Assembly (NCBI RefSeq): GCF_004526345.1
Contig: NZ_CP038213.1
Coordinates: 2,542,001-2,606,000 of the forward strand
Reading direction: 5' to 3'
From: Ornithinimicrobium flavum
GTDB taxonomy: Bacteria > Actinomycetota > Actinomycetes > Actinomycetales > Dermatophilaceae
DNA: 64,000 nucleotides
The position numbers were made by a program, and so were the translations under genes. Below the pieces are notes generated by a model. The model made no database searches. It had not been told where the DNA came from and worked only from the letters and a program-made list of their open reading frames with translations. Shown here piece by piece: positions 1 to 9,222 of this stretch (positions are counted from its first letter, which is position 1; each line of letters begins with the position of its first letter).

Positions 1-645
1 CCTGGCCTCCGCAAGACAGAGGTCCAGCTCGGAGGACAGCTCCCCCCGGGACAGGCGGGCGACCCGCTCCAGGGCCTGGGCGGTCCCCTCACCGGCGGTG
101 ACCGACAGGGCGAGCAGCTCGGCGATCGAGGGGAACTCGGCCATGATCTGCGCCTCACGGCGCTCGGCCGCCCGCGTGAGAAGCATGTCGCGCAGCACCA
201 CCCCGCCGAGGAACGCGCACCCGACGAGGACGGCGAGCGCGACGACCGAGGCCCCCCTTGCCCACCACAGGACGGTGCCCGCCGCCAGGGCGAGGGTCGC
301 CGTGCCGGTGCCCCAGAGCACCTGCTGGACGCGGAAGCTCTCCGGGTCCGGAGCAGCACCCGCCCGTTGCTGCCGGGTTCTCACCGACTCCGTGCCGCCC
401 AGGACGCGGTCCAGGGCGGCGGCCAGCCTCCGGGTCAGAGGCGTGGCCAGGTCGGACAGGCGCCAGGGTGACGGGTCGTCCAGCGTCAGCAGCCGGGACC
501 TGCGGGGAGCCCGATCCAGGTAGGGCTCGATCCGCTGGTCCAGGGCGACCTGCCGGTTCACCGGCAGCCCCTTCCACACCAGGACGAGACCGACCCCGAG
601 CAGGAGGCCGAGCAGGGCGCCCCACCAGGGCGTCACCGCGGTCAC
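1..645 (-). CDS. tadC: Type II secretion system F family protein, TadC-like (3' end cut by window edge)
   Basis: Inner-membrane platform protein of a Tad (Flp pilus) machine, partnered with TadB just upstream. The visible N-terminal 215 residues show one strong membrane segment near residues 5-25, a second pair near residues 85-125 and a soluble stretch beginning AEFPSIAELLALSVTAGEG, typical of the T2SF domain in TadC. The start is GTG at 645, overlapping the tadB stop as GTGA, which implies translational coupling. The C-terminus lies beyond base 1. TadB/TadC assignment rests on gene order after cpaF and on the helix pattern; both proteins belong to one family. Confidence 0.8.
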   Translation of the reverse strand, partial: MTAVTPWWGALLGLLLGVGLVLVWKGLPVNRQVALDQRIEPYLDRAPRRSRLLTLDDPSPWRLSDLATPLTRRLAAALDRVLGGTESVRTRQQRAGAAPDPESFRVQQVLWGTGTATLALAAGTVLWWARGASVVALAVLVGCAFLGGVVLRDMLLTRAAERREAQIMAEFPSIAELLALSVTAGEGTAQALERVARLSRGELSSELDLCLAEAR

Positions 646-1511
646 CGCAGCACCCGTTGCTCGACGGGCAGCCGACCGAGGGTGAGCATGAGGCGGTAGG
701 CGACGATGCTGACGGCACCGCCGATCCCGAGCACCAGGGCACCGGCGGGGGTGCCGTAGGCGTCCAGGGTGCTGCCGCGGGTGGCCAGGAGGAGCAGGAC
801 CGCCCACGGGGCCGCGAGAGCCAGACGCGCGGCGTTGACCGTCCACGACTGACGCGCCTCGAGCTCAGCCCTGGCCCTCGCGTCGTCACGCAGGAACCCC
901 GACAGGGTGCGCAGGACCCGTCCCAGGTCCGTGCCCCCGACGTCCCGGGCGATCCGCAGGGCCTCGACGAGCCGGTCGGCGACCGGGTCGGAGAGCCTCT
1001 CCTTGAGCAGGTCCAGGCTCTCGGAGAAGCGGCCGGTCGCCCGGTAGTCGTGGGCGAACTCCTGGAAGGCCGGGCGGAGCTCGGCCGGGCCACGGTCCCC
1101 GAGCTGGACCAGCGCCTCCGGCAGAGCCAGCCCCGCGCGCACCGCCGAGCTGACGTGGTCGACCACGTCCGGCCAGACGTCACGCAGCCTGGTCCGCCGG
1201 CGGCGTGCCCGACCGCGCACCACGAGAACGGGCCCGCAGGCCGCCATGACGGCGAAGCACAGGCTGACCGTGAGGACCTGGGTGACGGCATACCCGAGCA
1301 GCAGCACCACGAGGGCCGCCAGCGCGGAGAAGCCGAGGAGGGTCCGTGCCCCGACGCCACGCAGGCCGGCCAGCACGATCTCGTCCTGCAGCTGGTCGAT
1401 CCGACGCCGGCCCGTCGGGGCCGGTCCGGCGCCGCCCGCACGGGGCCAGAACGACCACCACACGGACGCGAGCCCCAGTCCCAGGACCAGACCCCAGCCC
1501 GCACCGCTCAC
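642..1511 (-). CDS. tadB: Type II secretion system F family protein, TadB-like
   Basis: Membrane platform component of the Tad pilus assembly apparatus, 289 aa, the usual length for TadB. Hydrophobic segments lie near residues 5-22, 60-105 and 220-275, and the T2SF cytoplasmic block contains VDHVSSAVRAGLALPEALVQLGD and a later GGTDLGRVLRTLSGFLRDD. The start is GTG at 1511 and overlaps the cpaF stop as GTGA. The order cpaF-tadB-tadC on one strand is the standard actinobacterial Tad core; pilin and TadE/F genes would be expected beyond the left window edge. Confidence 0.85.
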   Translation of the reverse strand: MSGAGWGLVLGLGLASVWWSFWPRAGGAGPAPTGRRRIDQLQDEIVLAGLRGVGARTLLGFSALAALVVLLLGYAVTQVLTVSLCFAVMAACGPVLVVRGRARRRRTRLRDVWPDVVDHVSSAVRAGLALPEALVQLGDRGPAELRPAFQEFAHDYRATGRFSESLDLLKERLSDPVADRLVEALRIARDVGGTDLGRVLRTLSGFLRDDARARAELEARQSWTVNAARLALAAPWAVLLLLATRGSTLDAYGTPAGALVLGIGGAVSIVAYRLMLTLGRLPVEQRVLR

Positions 1512-2743
1512 CGGGCGACCGCCAGGAGCTGCGCGAGGTCGTGGCCCGCGCGCACGAACCGCTCCGGATGGGGCGGGAAGCCGTCGGCGCGGACGAGGTC
1601 GCCCGACTCGTCGCGGACGAAGAGGTCGGAGACCTCCACGACCTCACCCTCCGACCGCCCGGGGAGCCCGACGATCTCCCGGACCCTGCGGCTGCCGTCC
1701 GCCTCCAGGCCGAGGTGCACGACCAGGTCGATCGAGCTGGCCACGGTGGGCACCACGAAGCTGCTGGAGACGTTGGACCCCGCCAGCAGCGGAAGGGTGC
1801 ACATCTTCGTGACCGCCTCGCGCGCGGAGTTGGCGTGCAGGGTGCACATGCCCGGAAGACCGCTGTTGAGGGCGATCAGCAGGTCGAGGCTCTCCTCCTG
1901 GCGGACCTCCCCCACGATGATGCGGCCCGGACGCATCCGCAGCGCCTCCTTCACGAGCCTGCGGAGCGGCACCTCGCCCGTTCCCTCCAGCGAGGGCTGC
2001 CGACACTGCATCGCGGCCACGTCCCGCAGGTTGATCTTCAGCTCGAAGACCTCCTCGCAGGTCACGACGCGCTCCTGGGCGGGGATGGCGGCCGCCAGGC
2101 AGTTGAGCATCGTCGTCTTGCCCGCCTGGGTCCCGCCCGCCACGAGGATGTTGAGGCCGGCGACCACCGCGGCCTGCAGGAAGTCCGCCGCCTGACGGGT
2201 GAGGCTCCCCATCCGCACGAGGTCGTCCAGCTCGTCGGCGGCGACGACGAACTTGCGGATGTTGACGGCCCAGTGGCGCCGCGTGATGTCGGGGATGGTC
2301 ACGTGCAGCCGGCTCCCGTCCGGGAGGCTGGCGTCCACGAACGGGCTGCTCAGATCGACCCGTCGACCGGAGCTGCGCAGCATCCTCTCGACGAGGTCGT
2401 GAACCTGCTGCTCGGTGAGCAGGGTCGGGGTCAGCTCGGAGCGGCCGTGCCGGGCGACGAAGACCTTGGTCGGCTCGTTCACCCAGATCTCCTCGACCGT
2501 GGGGTCGTCGAGGTAGGGCTGGAGCGGGCCGAAACCGGCGACCGACTCCCGCAGCAGCCGTTCCGCCTCACCGCGGTCTGCCAGGGGCACGAGCCCACCC
2601 ACCAGGGCGCGGTCGTCGTAGTCGTCGAGGACCTCGTCGATCAGGTCCCGGACCTGTGCCTCGTCACGGCTGGGGTCGAGGCGTCGTCGTCGGATGAGCT
2701 CCCGGACGTCCTCCTCGAGCAGCTGCAGCGCAGTCGTCTGCAT
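1508..2743 (-). CDS. cpaF: CpaF/TadA family ATPase of a Tad pilus
   Basis: Hexameric secretion ATPase (VirB11/CpaF family) that powers pilus assembly at the inner face of the membrane, about 411 aa. Seen: N-terminal helical region, VEEIWVNEP (CpaF N-domain), Walker A GGTQAGKTTML near residue 200, an acidic Walker B-type strand GRIIVGEVRQEESLDLL and a His-box CTLHANS. The frame is open further upstream to 2851, but ATG at 2743 is preceded by a GGGAGGG ribosome site and the extra 36 residues look non-conserved, so I chose 2743. It heads the tadB-tadC operon and is divergent from the FHA-FtsK gene. Confidence 0.88.
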   Translation of the reverse strand: MQTTALQLLEEDVRELIRRRRLDPSRDEAQVRDLIDEVLDDYDDRALVGGLVPLADRGEAERLLRESVAGFGPLQPYLDDPTVEEIWVNEPTKVFVARHGRSELTPTLLTEQQVHDLVERMLRSSGRRVDLSSPFVDASLPDGSRLHVTIPDITRRHWAVNIRKFVVAADELDDLVRMGSLTRQAADFLQAAVVAGLNILVAGGTQAGKTTMLNCLAAAIPAQERVVTCEEVFELKINLRDVAAMQCRQPSLEGTGEVPLRRLVKEALRMRPGRIIVGEVRQEESLDLLIALNSGLPGMCTLHANSAREAVTKMCTLPLLAGSNVSSSFVVPTVASSIDLVVHLGLEADGSRRVREIVGLPGRSEGEVVEVSDLFVRDESGDLVRADGFPPHPERFVRAGHDLAQLLAVAR

Positions 2744-2965
2744 ACCCCCGGCCCTCCCCTGGTCGTCCGCCTGGTCCCCGGCTGATGTCCCTGACACCCG
2801 CCCCAGCACATGGAAGTCATCGCCCGGCCGCCGGTCAAGCGTCTTGGTCAAGTCCTTACCGAATGCTGACCAAATCTATGCCTGCAGCCTCGCCGGCCGG
2901 CCGGATCCCGGCGACCCCTGTGGACAACTCCGAGAGCTCGGGCCGGGCTGGGTCAGCATGTGGAC

Positions 2966-5900
2966 ATGAAGGTCATCGTCACGACCAGGCACGGGGGGGC
3001 CGAGCGCCACGTCGTGGTCGAGGGGCCTCCCGGGGTGAGCGTCGAAGAGGTGCTCAGCACGGTCGGGGCGAGGGCTGCGCACGCCCCTGGTCCGCGCCCG
3101 GCCCGCCCGGTCCTGCACGGGGACGACCTGGCGGTCGGCCGGGCGCGGGAGGCAGCCGGCGCGCCCCCGTGGATCGTCGCGGCCGACGGGCCGGACGCCG
3201 GGATGGTGACGTCCCTCCCCCCGGGGCGTTGGGTCAGCATCGGCAGGGACCCTGCGTGCGACCTCACGGTCGGGGACCCGAGCCTGTCGCGCCTCCACGT
3301 GCGGGTGCGGCTCGAGCGCTCCGGGGTGAGGGTCCAGGACATGGGCTCGACCAACGGCGTCGCCTGGGAGAGCGGTGCGGAGGGAGACGTCTGGGCCGCC
3401 GACGATCGGTTGCTCCTCGGGAGCACCTCGCTCGCCCTGGTGACCCGCCCTCCGGCGCCCGCTCGCACGACCGTCGCCGACGGTCGCGTCGAGATCGTCC
3501 CGTGGCCGCGGGAGCCGCGGACGATCGAGGAGGTCCGGCTGCACCGACCGCCCCACCCCGAACGGCGTCGGGTGCGACGCCCGAGCACCTGGTCCTGGGG
3601 CCTGCCGCTGGCCGTCGCCGTGGCGGTCGCCCTCGTGCTCCGTATGCCGTGGCTGCTGATGTTCGGTCTGCTCGGACCGGCCATGGTCCTGGGGCAGCAC
3701 CTCGCCGAGCGGCGCGCCGCCCGGGAGGAGTTCGAGGAGGCCTGCCAGGACCACCGGGTCAGGACCCGGGCCGTCGAGGAGACCGCACGGTCCGCGCTCG
3801 CGGCCGAGCTGCGGGTGCGTCGCGACGCGGACGGCGGCCTCACGGGAGTGGCGGGGGCGCTGGTCTGCGGCGACCCGGCGTCGTCCACCGTCTGGGCGTG
3901 CCTGGAGGAGGTGCCGTCCCTCGTCGTGGGGACGGGCGCCGTCGCCTCAGGGGTGAGCCTGGACGGCGAGGTGCTGCGGCATTCCTGCGCACCCGTCGTG
4001 GTCCCCCTCGACGCGCCGCTCGCCGTCGCCGGGCCGAGGCCGCTGCGGGACGGCGTCATGCGCAGCCTGCTCCTGCAGCTCGCCAGCCGGCATCCCCCCG
4101 ACCAGGTGACCGTCTCGGTGGACCCGGGGAGGTTCGGCGACCCCGGGCACGACCTGGGGGCGCTGCTGGCCTGGCTGCCGCACACCGTGACGGTCTCCGC
4201 GGCCGCCGCCCCCGGGCCGACCTCCCCCGAGCGGAGAACGATCGGCTGGGGCCACGACCTGCTGCTCGTCGAGGACCCCGCCGCGGTCCCGGCCGGAGCG
4301 ACCCTGGTCGTGGTCCACTCCGCCACCCACGCGGCCGTGCACGGACCCGACGGCAGGGTCCGCACCTGCGCGCCGACTCTTCTCGGGCCGTCCGCGGCCA
4401 GGAGCATGGTCCGACGGCTCGCCCCGCTCCGGCTGGCCTCCGGCCACGACACGCCCGCGACACGGGAGGAGGGCCTCGACTCCCCCGACCTCCTGCGGTG
4501 GCCGGCGGACGTGGACGACGTCCTGGCGGGCTGGACGCGACCCGGCCTCGACGTGGTCCTGGGGGTGGATCCCGGCGGTGCGCCGGTGCGGATCGACCTG
4601 GTCCGGGACGGGCCGCACGCCCTCGTGGCCGGCACCACCGGCTCGGGCAAGTCCGAGCTGCTCCGCACCCTCGTGGCCGGGCTGGCGCTGCGCTGCTCCC
4701 CGGCCGACCTCGCCCTGCTGCTCGTCGACTACAAGGGCGGGTCGTCGCTGGGCGACTGCGCGCGGCTGCCCCACGTGACGGGACTGGTCACCGACCTCGA
4801 CCCCCACCTGGCCGAGCGGGTCCTGATGTCGCTGCAGGCCGAGCTGACCCGCCGGGAGTCCGTCCTGCGGAGCGCGGGGGCCCGTGACGTCCGGGAGTAC
4901 TCCGGCGGGGATCTCCCGCGGCTGGTGGTCGTCATCGACGAGTTCCGCGTCCTAGCGGAGGAGGTGCCGGAGGTCCTGACCCGGCTGGTCCGCCTCGCCG
5001 CGGTCGGTCGGAGCCTGGGTGTGCACCTGATCCTGGCGACGCAGCGGCCGGCGGGAGTCGTCAGCGCGGACCTGCGCGCCAACGTCAACCTCCGGATCGC
5101 CCTGCGGGTGCGGGACGTGGCGGACAGTCATGACGTCCTCGACTGCGGGACGCCGCCGCACTGCCGGAGGGCCGCCCGGGCCTGGCCCTCGTCCGGACGG
5201 GACCGGAGACACCCCGCCAGGTGCAGGTGACCAGGCTCACCCGGCCGGCGACCCCGACCGGCCCGGAGCACGCTGCGCCCCTCCGCGTCCGGGGGCACCG
5301 GGACATCTGGGCCGCGCGCGCGGACCTTGAGTCCGCCCCGGAGACCGCCGGCGAGGACGCGATCGGCGAGCTCGTCGCCCTGACGCAGGAGGCCGCGACG
5401 CGGGAAGCCCTGCGGCCACCCGTGGTCTGGCTGCCTCCGCTCCCCGACCGGCTGGACCATGCACAGGCCTCCGGCGCGGCCTGGGTGGTGCTGGACCGGC
5501 CGGCCGAGCAACGCCGGCAGGAGCTGGTCTGGCCGGTGACCCACCACCTCGGCGTCGTCGGCTCGGCGCGCAGCGGGAGGTCCACCGCGCTCCGGTCGGT
5601 GCTGAGCCGTCTCCAGGACTGCTGGACCGTCGTGCTCGACCTGGGTCAGGGGCTCGGCGACGAGGCCCTGCGTCGGTCCAGCGCCTGCTGCGCCTGGGTC
5701 GGACCCGACGAGGCCGCCCACGGGTTGCGGGTCCTCGACCTCCTGGAGGACCTGGTCCGACGACGGCAGACCGGGCAGGAGGACCGCTGGGCCCCCGTGG
5801 TGGTGGCGATCGACGGGTGGGACCGCCTCGTCGAGCAGTACGGCGAGGTCGAGCGCGGTCGCGGCGTCGACAAGGCGCTCCGGCTGCTGCGCGAGGGTCC

Positions 5901-6743
5901 GGCCGTCGGGGTCGTCGCGGTGGTGTCCGGGGACAGGTCGCTGCTCGTGGGCAGACTCGCCGCGCTGCTGCCCGAGACCTGGGCGCTGCCGCTCAACGAC
6001 CCGTCCGACCTGCTCCTCACCGGGCTGCGCTCCGCCCAGGTCCGCGGGACCGTCCCCCCGGCCGCGTCGTGGGTGTCCGCGACGGCATCGTCGCGCAGGT
6101 GGTCCTGCCCGAGCCGGGTCGCGGACCCCGCCCCCCGGCCGGTATGGAGCCGCCCCTGCGGTGCGTCGCCCTCCCCCCACGGGTGGGCCCGGACGCCGGG
6201 CCCGGGTCGGACGACGTGGTCTGGGCGGTGGGAGGGGACGTCGCCGAGCCGGTGACCCCACCCGACGGCTCGGTGCTCGTGCTCGGGCCACCGGGGTCGG
6301 GACGGTCCTGGACGCTGCAGGTGCTGGCCTCCCTCCGCCAGGGCGCAACCCTGCGCGTCGACGGGCTCGACCCTCCTGACGTCGACGACCTCCGGGAGCG
6401 TCTGAAGGATCCTGCCTGCCTGTCCACCGTCGTCGTCGACGACGCGCACCTCCTCGCCGGCACCGCGGTCGAGGACCTCCTGCTCGACCACGCCACGAGC
6501 ACCGGCGCCGACCTGCTCGTCGCGGCCGACCTCGAGTCCGCGGCCGGGAGCTTCCGCGGCCTGGTCCCGGCCACCGCCCGGGCCCGGTGCGCCGTTCTCC
6601 TCCAGCCGGAGGCACCGGCCCAGGGCGGGGTCGTGGGCGTCCAGCTGCCGGTGGGTGACCTGCGCGTCCCGGGGCGGGGCGTGCTCGTGCGCCGGGGGCG
6701 GTGCACCCGTGTGCAGGTGGTCAGTCCTCCAGCCGCCCCATGA
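2966..6743 (+). pseudogene. FHA-FtsK/SpoIIIE ATPase with EssC/YukB-like architecture, interrupted by two frameshifts
   Basis: If read through, a protein of about 1,260 aa: FHA domain (SIGRDPACDLTV ... MGSTNGV, about residues 85-155), a membrane hairpin (about 209-243) and three FtsK/SpoIIIE-type domains. Domain 1 has an intact Walker A, GTTGSGKSE, with VVVIDEF. Domains 2 and 3 have GSARSGRST and GPPGSGRSW, with Arg in place of the P-loop Lys. FHA-TM-three-ATPase order is that of EssC/YukB of type VII secretion. The frame breaks near 5147-5149 (GGG) and 6054-6059 (six C); adding one base at each restores a continuous EssC-like reading (DSHDVLDC ... DAAALPEGRPG). Both look like single-base deletions, so sequencing error is as likely as decay. 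The end overlaps the convergent next gene by 23 bp. No WXG100, EccB, EccD or mycosin gene is visible nearby. Confidence 0.75.
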
Positions 6744-7134
6744 GGAAGACCGCGGCGATGGTCGTCACGCCCAGGACGAGGATGCCGGCGGCGAGCCACC
6801 AGGGGGCGAACTGGAACATCGCGATGCCGAGCGGCACGAGGAGGAAGTTGAAGGCGATGGCGGGCGCCTGCGCTCGGGGGTGCCGCGCCAGCAGACCCTT
6901 GGCCGTGTAGGAGAGCCCGATGACGAAGACCACCATCGTCACGACGGACATGATCACCACCATGAGGTCCTGACCCTCACCGATCGCCAGCTCGTAGAGG
7001 TAGAAGACCGCGAAGCCCGCGATGATCACCGCCTCCAGCGCCACCAGGGCCGCGGCCGCCCTCCCGGTGCTCAGCTGGCGCGGCGTGGGGGCCACCCGGG
7101 AGGTCGTGACACGGGTCGGTTCCGGGCTGGGCAT
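6721..7134 (-). CDS. Small four-helix membrane protein, unknown function
   Basis: 137 aa with an N-terminal tail of about 25 polar residues and four hydrophobic segments (about 28-48, 57-75, 87-105 and 113-131). No catalytic motif is visible and I do not recognise a named family. The start is ATG at 7134, chosen because a TACGAT -10 element ends 6 nt upstream, giving a leaderless transcript; the longer frame to 7344 would begin inside the GNAT gene. It converges on the FHA-FtsK gene with a 23-bp overlap of the two coding ends. Confidence 0.65.
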   Translation of the reverse strand: MPSPEPTRVTTSRVAPTPRQLSTGRAAAALVALEAVIIAGFAVFYLYELAIGEGQDLMVVIMSVVTMVVFVIGLSYTAKGLLARHPRAQAPAIAFNFLLVPLGIAMFQFAPWWLAAGILVLGVTTIAAVFLMGRLED

Positions 7135-7140
7135 GACCTC

Positions 7141-7146
7141 ATCGTA
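7141..7146 (-). promoter_or_regulatory. -10 element for the leaderless gene starting at 7134
   Basis: TACGAT on the minus strand, separated from the ATG by 6 nt, which would place the transcription start at or next to the start codon. One of a recurring series in this window. Confidence 0.5.
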
Positions 7147-7177
7147 GGTCGCGCCGGGTCGGCTCCCCGGGGACCGG

Positions 7178-7969
7178 TCAGAGCTGTGCCGTCGGACCTG
7201 GGTCGTCCACGGCACGGGGCACCAGGGTGCGGGTGTGGAAGTGGTGGGCGGCGGCATACCCGAGCCGGTCGTAGAGCGAGACCGCCACGGCGTTGGAGGA
7301 GGAGACCCCCAGGGTGGCGACGCCGTGCCGGGAGACGGCCGCACGGGTCAGCTCGGCGGTGAGCGCGGCCCCCAGCCCGCTCCCCCGCCGGTCGGTGCGC
7401 ACCACGATCCCGGCCAGGTGCGGCGCACCGGAGCCGAGCACGTGCAGTGCCCCCACCGCCGCCGGGCCGGTGGCGTCCCGGACCCCCAGCCAGAGGGAGG
7501 CGAGACCGTGGCCGGGGAAGCCCTCGAAGGCGGGGTTGTGCCCGCGGCCGAACGCCTCGATCTCCTCGGCGTCGGTCGTGTCGTCCAGCTCGACCAGCCC
7601 GGCCGGCCCCGGCGGCAGGTCGTCGACCCGGGTGGTCCACAGAAAGGCCCACCTGCCCTCACCCTGCACCTGCAGCCCGGCGGGCGCGCGCAGCTCCCGG
7701 TCCCCCACGGTCGAGAACCACTCGGGCACCACGCCTCGGGCGGCGGCCAGATGGGTGAGCTCCTGCAGTGCCTCGGACTCCGCCCCCCGGGGCGCGTCCG
7801 GGGCGACGACCGCACCCCCGCCCCAGTGGCCGTGGGGGCGCCAGCGCACCAGCACGGCCCAGCCGTGGGGCCCGGTGAGCGCCAGTGTGCCCGGTGGGGC
7901 GGCATACCGCACGAACGGGTCGGACGTGAGCTGCAGCAGCGCCGACGGCTCCACTCGTCCCCAGGTCAC
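7178..7969 (-). CDS. GNAT family N-acetyltransferase
   Basis: 263 aa cytoplasmic protein. The C-terminal half (about 140-255) has the GNAT core: an AVGALHVLG strand, then GIVVRTDRRGSGLGAALTAELTRAAVSRHGVATLGVSSSNAVAVSLYDRLGY, holding the acetyl-CoA pyrophosphate loop (R/Q-x-x-G-x-G/A form, here RRGSGLG) and the terminal Asn/Tyr motif. The N-terminal half is a second, degenerate GNAT-like region. The acceptor substrate cannot be inferred. The start is GTG at 7969, with GATCCT 7 nt upstream as a possible leaderless -10. Confidence 0.8.
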   Translation of the reverse strand: MTWGRVEPSALLQLTSDPFVRYAAPPGTLALTGPHGWAVLVRWRPHGHWGGGAVVAPDAPRGAESEALQELTHLAAARGVVPEWFSTVGDRELRAPAGLQVQGEGRWAFLWTTRVDDLPPGPAGLVELDDTTDAEEIEAFGRGHNPAFEGFPGHGLASLWLGVRDATGPAAVGALHVLGSGAPHLAGIVVRTDRRGSGLGAALTAELTRAAVSRHGVATLGVSSSNAVAVSLYDRLGYAAAHHFHTRTLVPRAVDDPGPTAQL

Positions 7970-8003
7970 GACGGACAGGATCGCACCTGTCAGGTTGACG
8001 ACC

Positions 8004-8009
8004 TACCCT
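8004..8009 (+). promoter_or_regulatory. -10 element for the leaderless gene starting at 8016
   Basis: TACCCT ends 6 nt before the ATG at 8016, with no ribosome site between them. Confidence 0.55.
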
Positions 8010-8015
8010 GTCCCC

Positions 8016-8615
8016 ATGCGCGACTTCGCCGCGGGGGCAGCCAAGCGCCTCTTCCTCGAGATCCTCGGGTGGACGGTGCTGGCCCTGGGCGTGCTCGCCC
8101 TCTTCCTGCCCGGTCCGGGCCTGATCCTCACGTTCGCGGGACTGGCCATCCTGTCCACGCAGTACACCTGGGCCCGGCGGGTCATGGAGCCGGTGCGCAT
8201 CAAGGCGTGGCGGGGGGCCGCGGAGGGTGTCGAGACACCGCTGCGGATCGTCGTGTCGGCCGGAGCCGCGCTGACCGTCACCGCCACCGGGGTCCTGTGG
8301 CTGCTGCAGCCCCCAGCCCCCGGATGGTGGCCGCTGCGCGAGGAGTGGTGGCTCTTCGGCGGGCCGGCTGTCGGGATCACCCTCGTGGCCTCCAGCATCG
8401 TGGGCCTCGGCCTGCTGGCCTTCGCCGTCCACCGCTTCACCGGCAAGCCGGCGGCCGTCGAGGCCATCGACCGGATGGAGGAGCTGCACCGGGTGCGGGT
8501 GGCGGCGCGCAAGCGAGCCCACAGGCGGCTGAAGGCCATGAAGGCCGACCGGCGCGCCGAGCGGCGCGACGCCCGCCCGGTCGGGGCCGTCAGCCCCTCC
8601 AACGACGCGGCCTGA
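8016..8615 (+). CDS. PGPGW-motif transmembrane protein (TIGR02611-like)
   Basis: 199 aa membrane protein. Near residues 15-45 it carries LEILGWTVLALGVLALFLPGPG followed by LTFAGLAILSTQYTWARRV, the signature of the putative transmembrane PGPGW family. Two further helices lie at about 85-105 and 125-150, and the C-terminal 45 residues are rich in Arg and Lys (KRAHRRLKAMKADRRAERRD). The function of the family is unknown. The start is set by a leaderless -10 element. It converges with the P-loop kinase gene, leaving 42 bp between the two stops. Confidence 0.8.
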   Translation: MRDFAAGAAKRLFLEILGWTVLALGVLALFLPGPGLILTFAGLAILSTQYTWARRVMEPVRIKAWRGAAEGVETPLRIVVSAGAALTVTATGVLWLLQPPAPGWWPLREEWWLFGGPAVGITLVASSIVGLGLLAFAVHRFTGKPAAVEAIDRMEELHRVRVAARKRAHRRLKAMKADRRAERRDARPVGAVSPSNDAA

Positions 8616-8657
8616 GGACTCCCTGGGCGAAGGACCGACCCCGAGGCCTGGACCGGC

Positions 8658-9215
8658 CTACCCCGCGGACAGCTCGCGCAGGACGCGGTCCAGCTCCCTC
8701 GGGTGGCGCACCACGAGCACCGGGACCCCGTCGGTGTCCGCCGCCCAGCCGCGGATCTGCTCGGTCTTGCGCCGGTAGGACCGGACGTGCCACACGAGGA
8801 CCGAGTCGTGGGACAGCACCTTGCCCAGGGTCTCGACGTTGCCGTTGCAGACCCGCTCGCGGGTCGCCCACCGCCGCGCGGTGCGTCGCACCAGACGGCC
8901 CAGGCTGAGCCAGCGGGGGTAGTCCAGCCCCAGGACGACCTGCGCCCGCGGCACCACCACGTCCCGGAACGTCCCGTAGGCGGAATCCAGGACCCAGTCC
9001 TCACGCGCGACGATGCGGGCGGCGAGGGCCCGCTGCTCGTCGCCGTCGCGCTGCCGCCAGCCGGGCAGCCAGCCGATCTCCTCGTCGACCAGGTGCGCGG
9101 GCAGCCCCAGCCGCTCCCCCAGGGCGAGGGCCGCGGTGGACTTGCCCGAGCCGGTCACGCCGTAGACGAGCACCCGACGGGCGGCGGCCAGGTCGGCGAC
9201 GGTGGCGCGGGGCAC
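8658..9215 (-). CDS. P-loop kinase-like protein (adenylate-kinase / FlaR-like topology)
   Basis: 185 aa cytoplasmic NTPase. Walker A is VYGVTGSGKSTAALALGERLG near residues 17-35, followed by HLVDEEIGWLPGW as an acidic switch strand and an Arg-rich segment (LGRLVRRTARRWATRERVC). This pattern is seen in small adenylate-kinase-like proteins annotated as FlaR or topology-modulation proteins; the real substrate is unknown. The start is GTG at 9215, 7 bp after the miaB stop, so it is probably the last gene of the miaB transcript. Confidence 0.7.
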   Translation of the reverse strand: MPRATVADLAAARRVLVYGVTGSGKSTAALALGERLGLPAHLVDEEIGWLPGWRQRDGDEQRALAARIVAREDWVLDSAYGTFRDVVVPRAQVVLGLDYPRWLSLGRLVRRTARRWATRERVCNGNVETLGKVLSHDSVLVWHVRSYRRKTEQIRGWAADTDGVPVLVVRHPRELDRVLRELSAG

Positions 9216-9222
9216 GCCCCGG

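Noticed and set aside
1..6743. Tad locus and FHA-FtsK gene as one secretion island
   Set aside because: They are divergent, with no shared regulatory feature visible and no shift in base composition. Adjacency alone is not enough.
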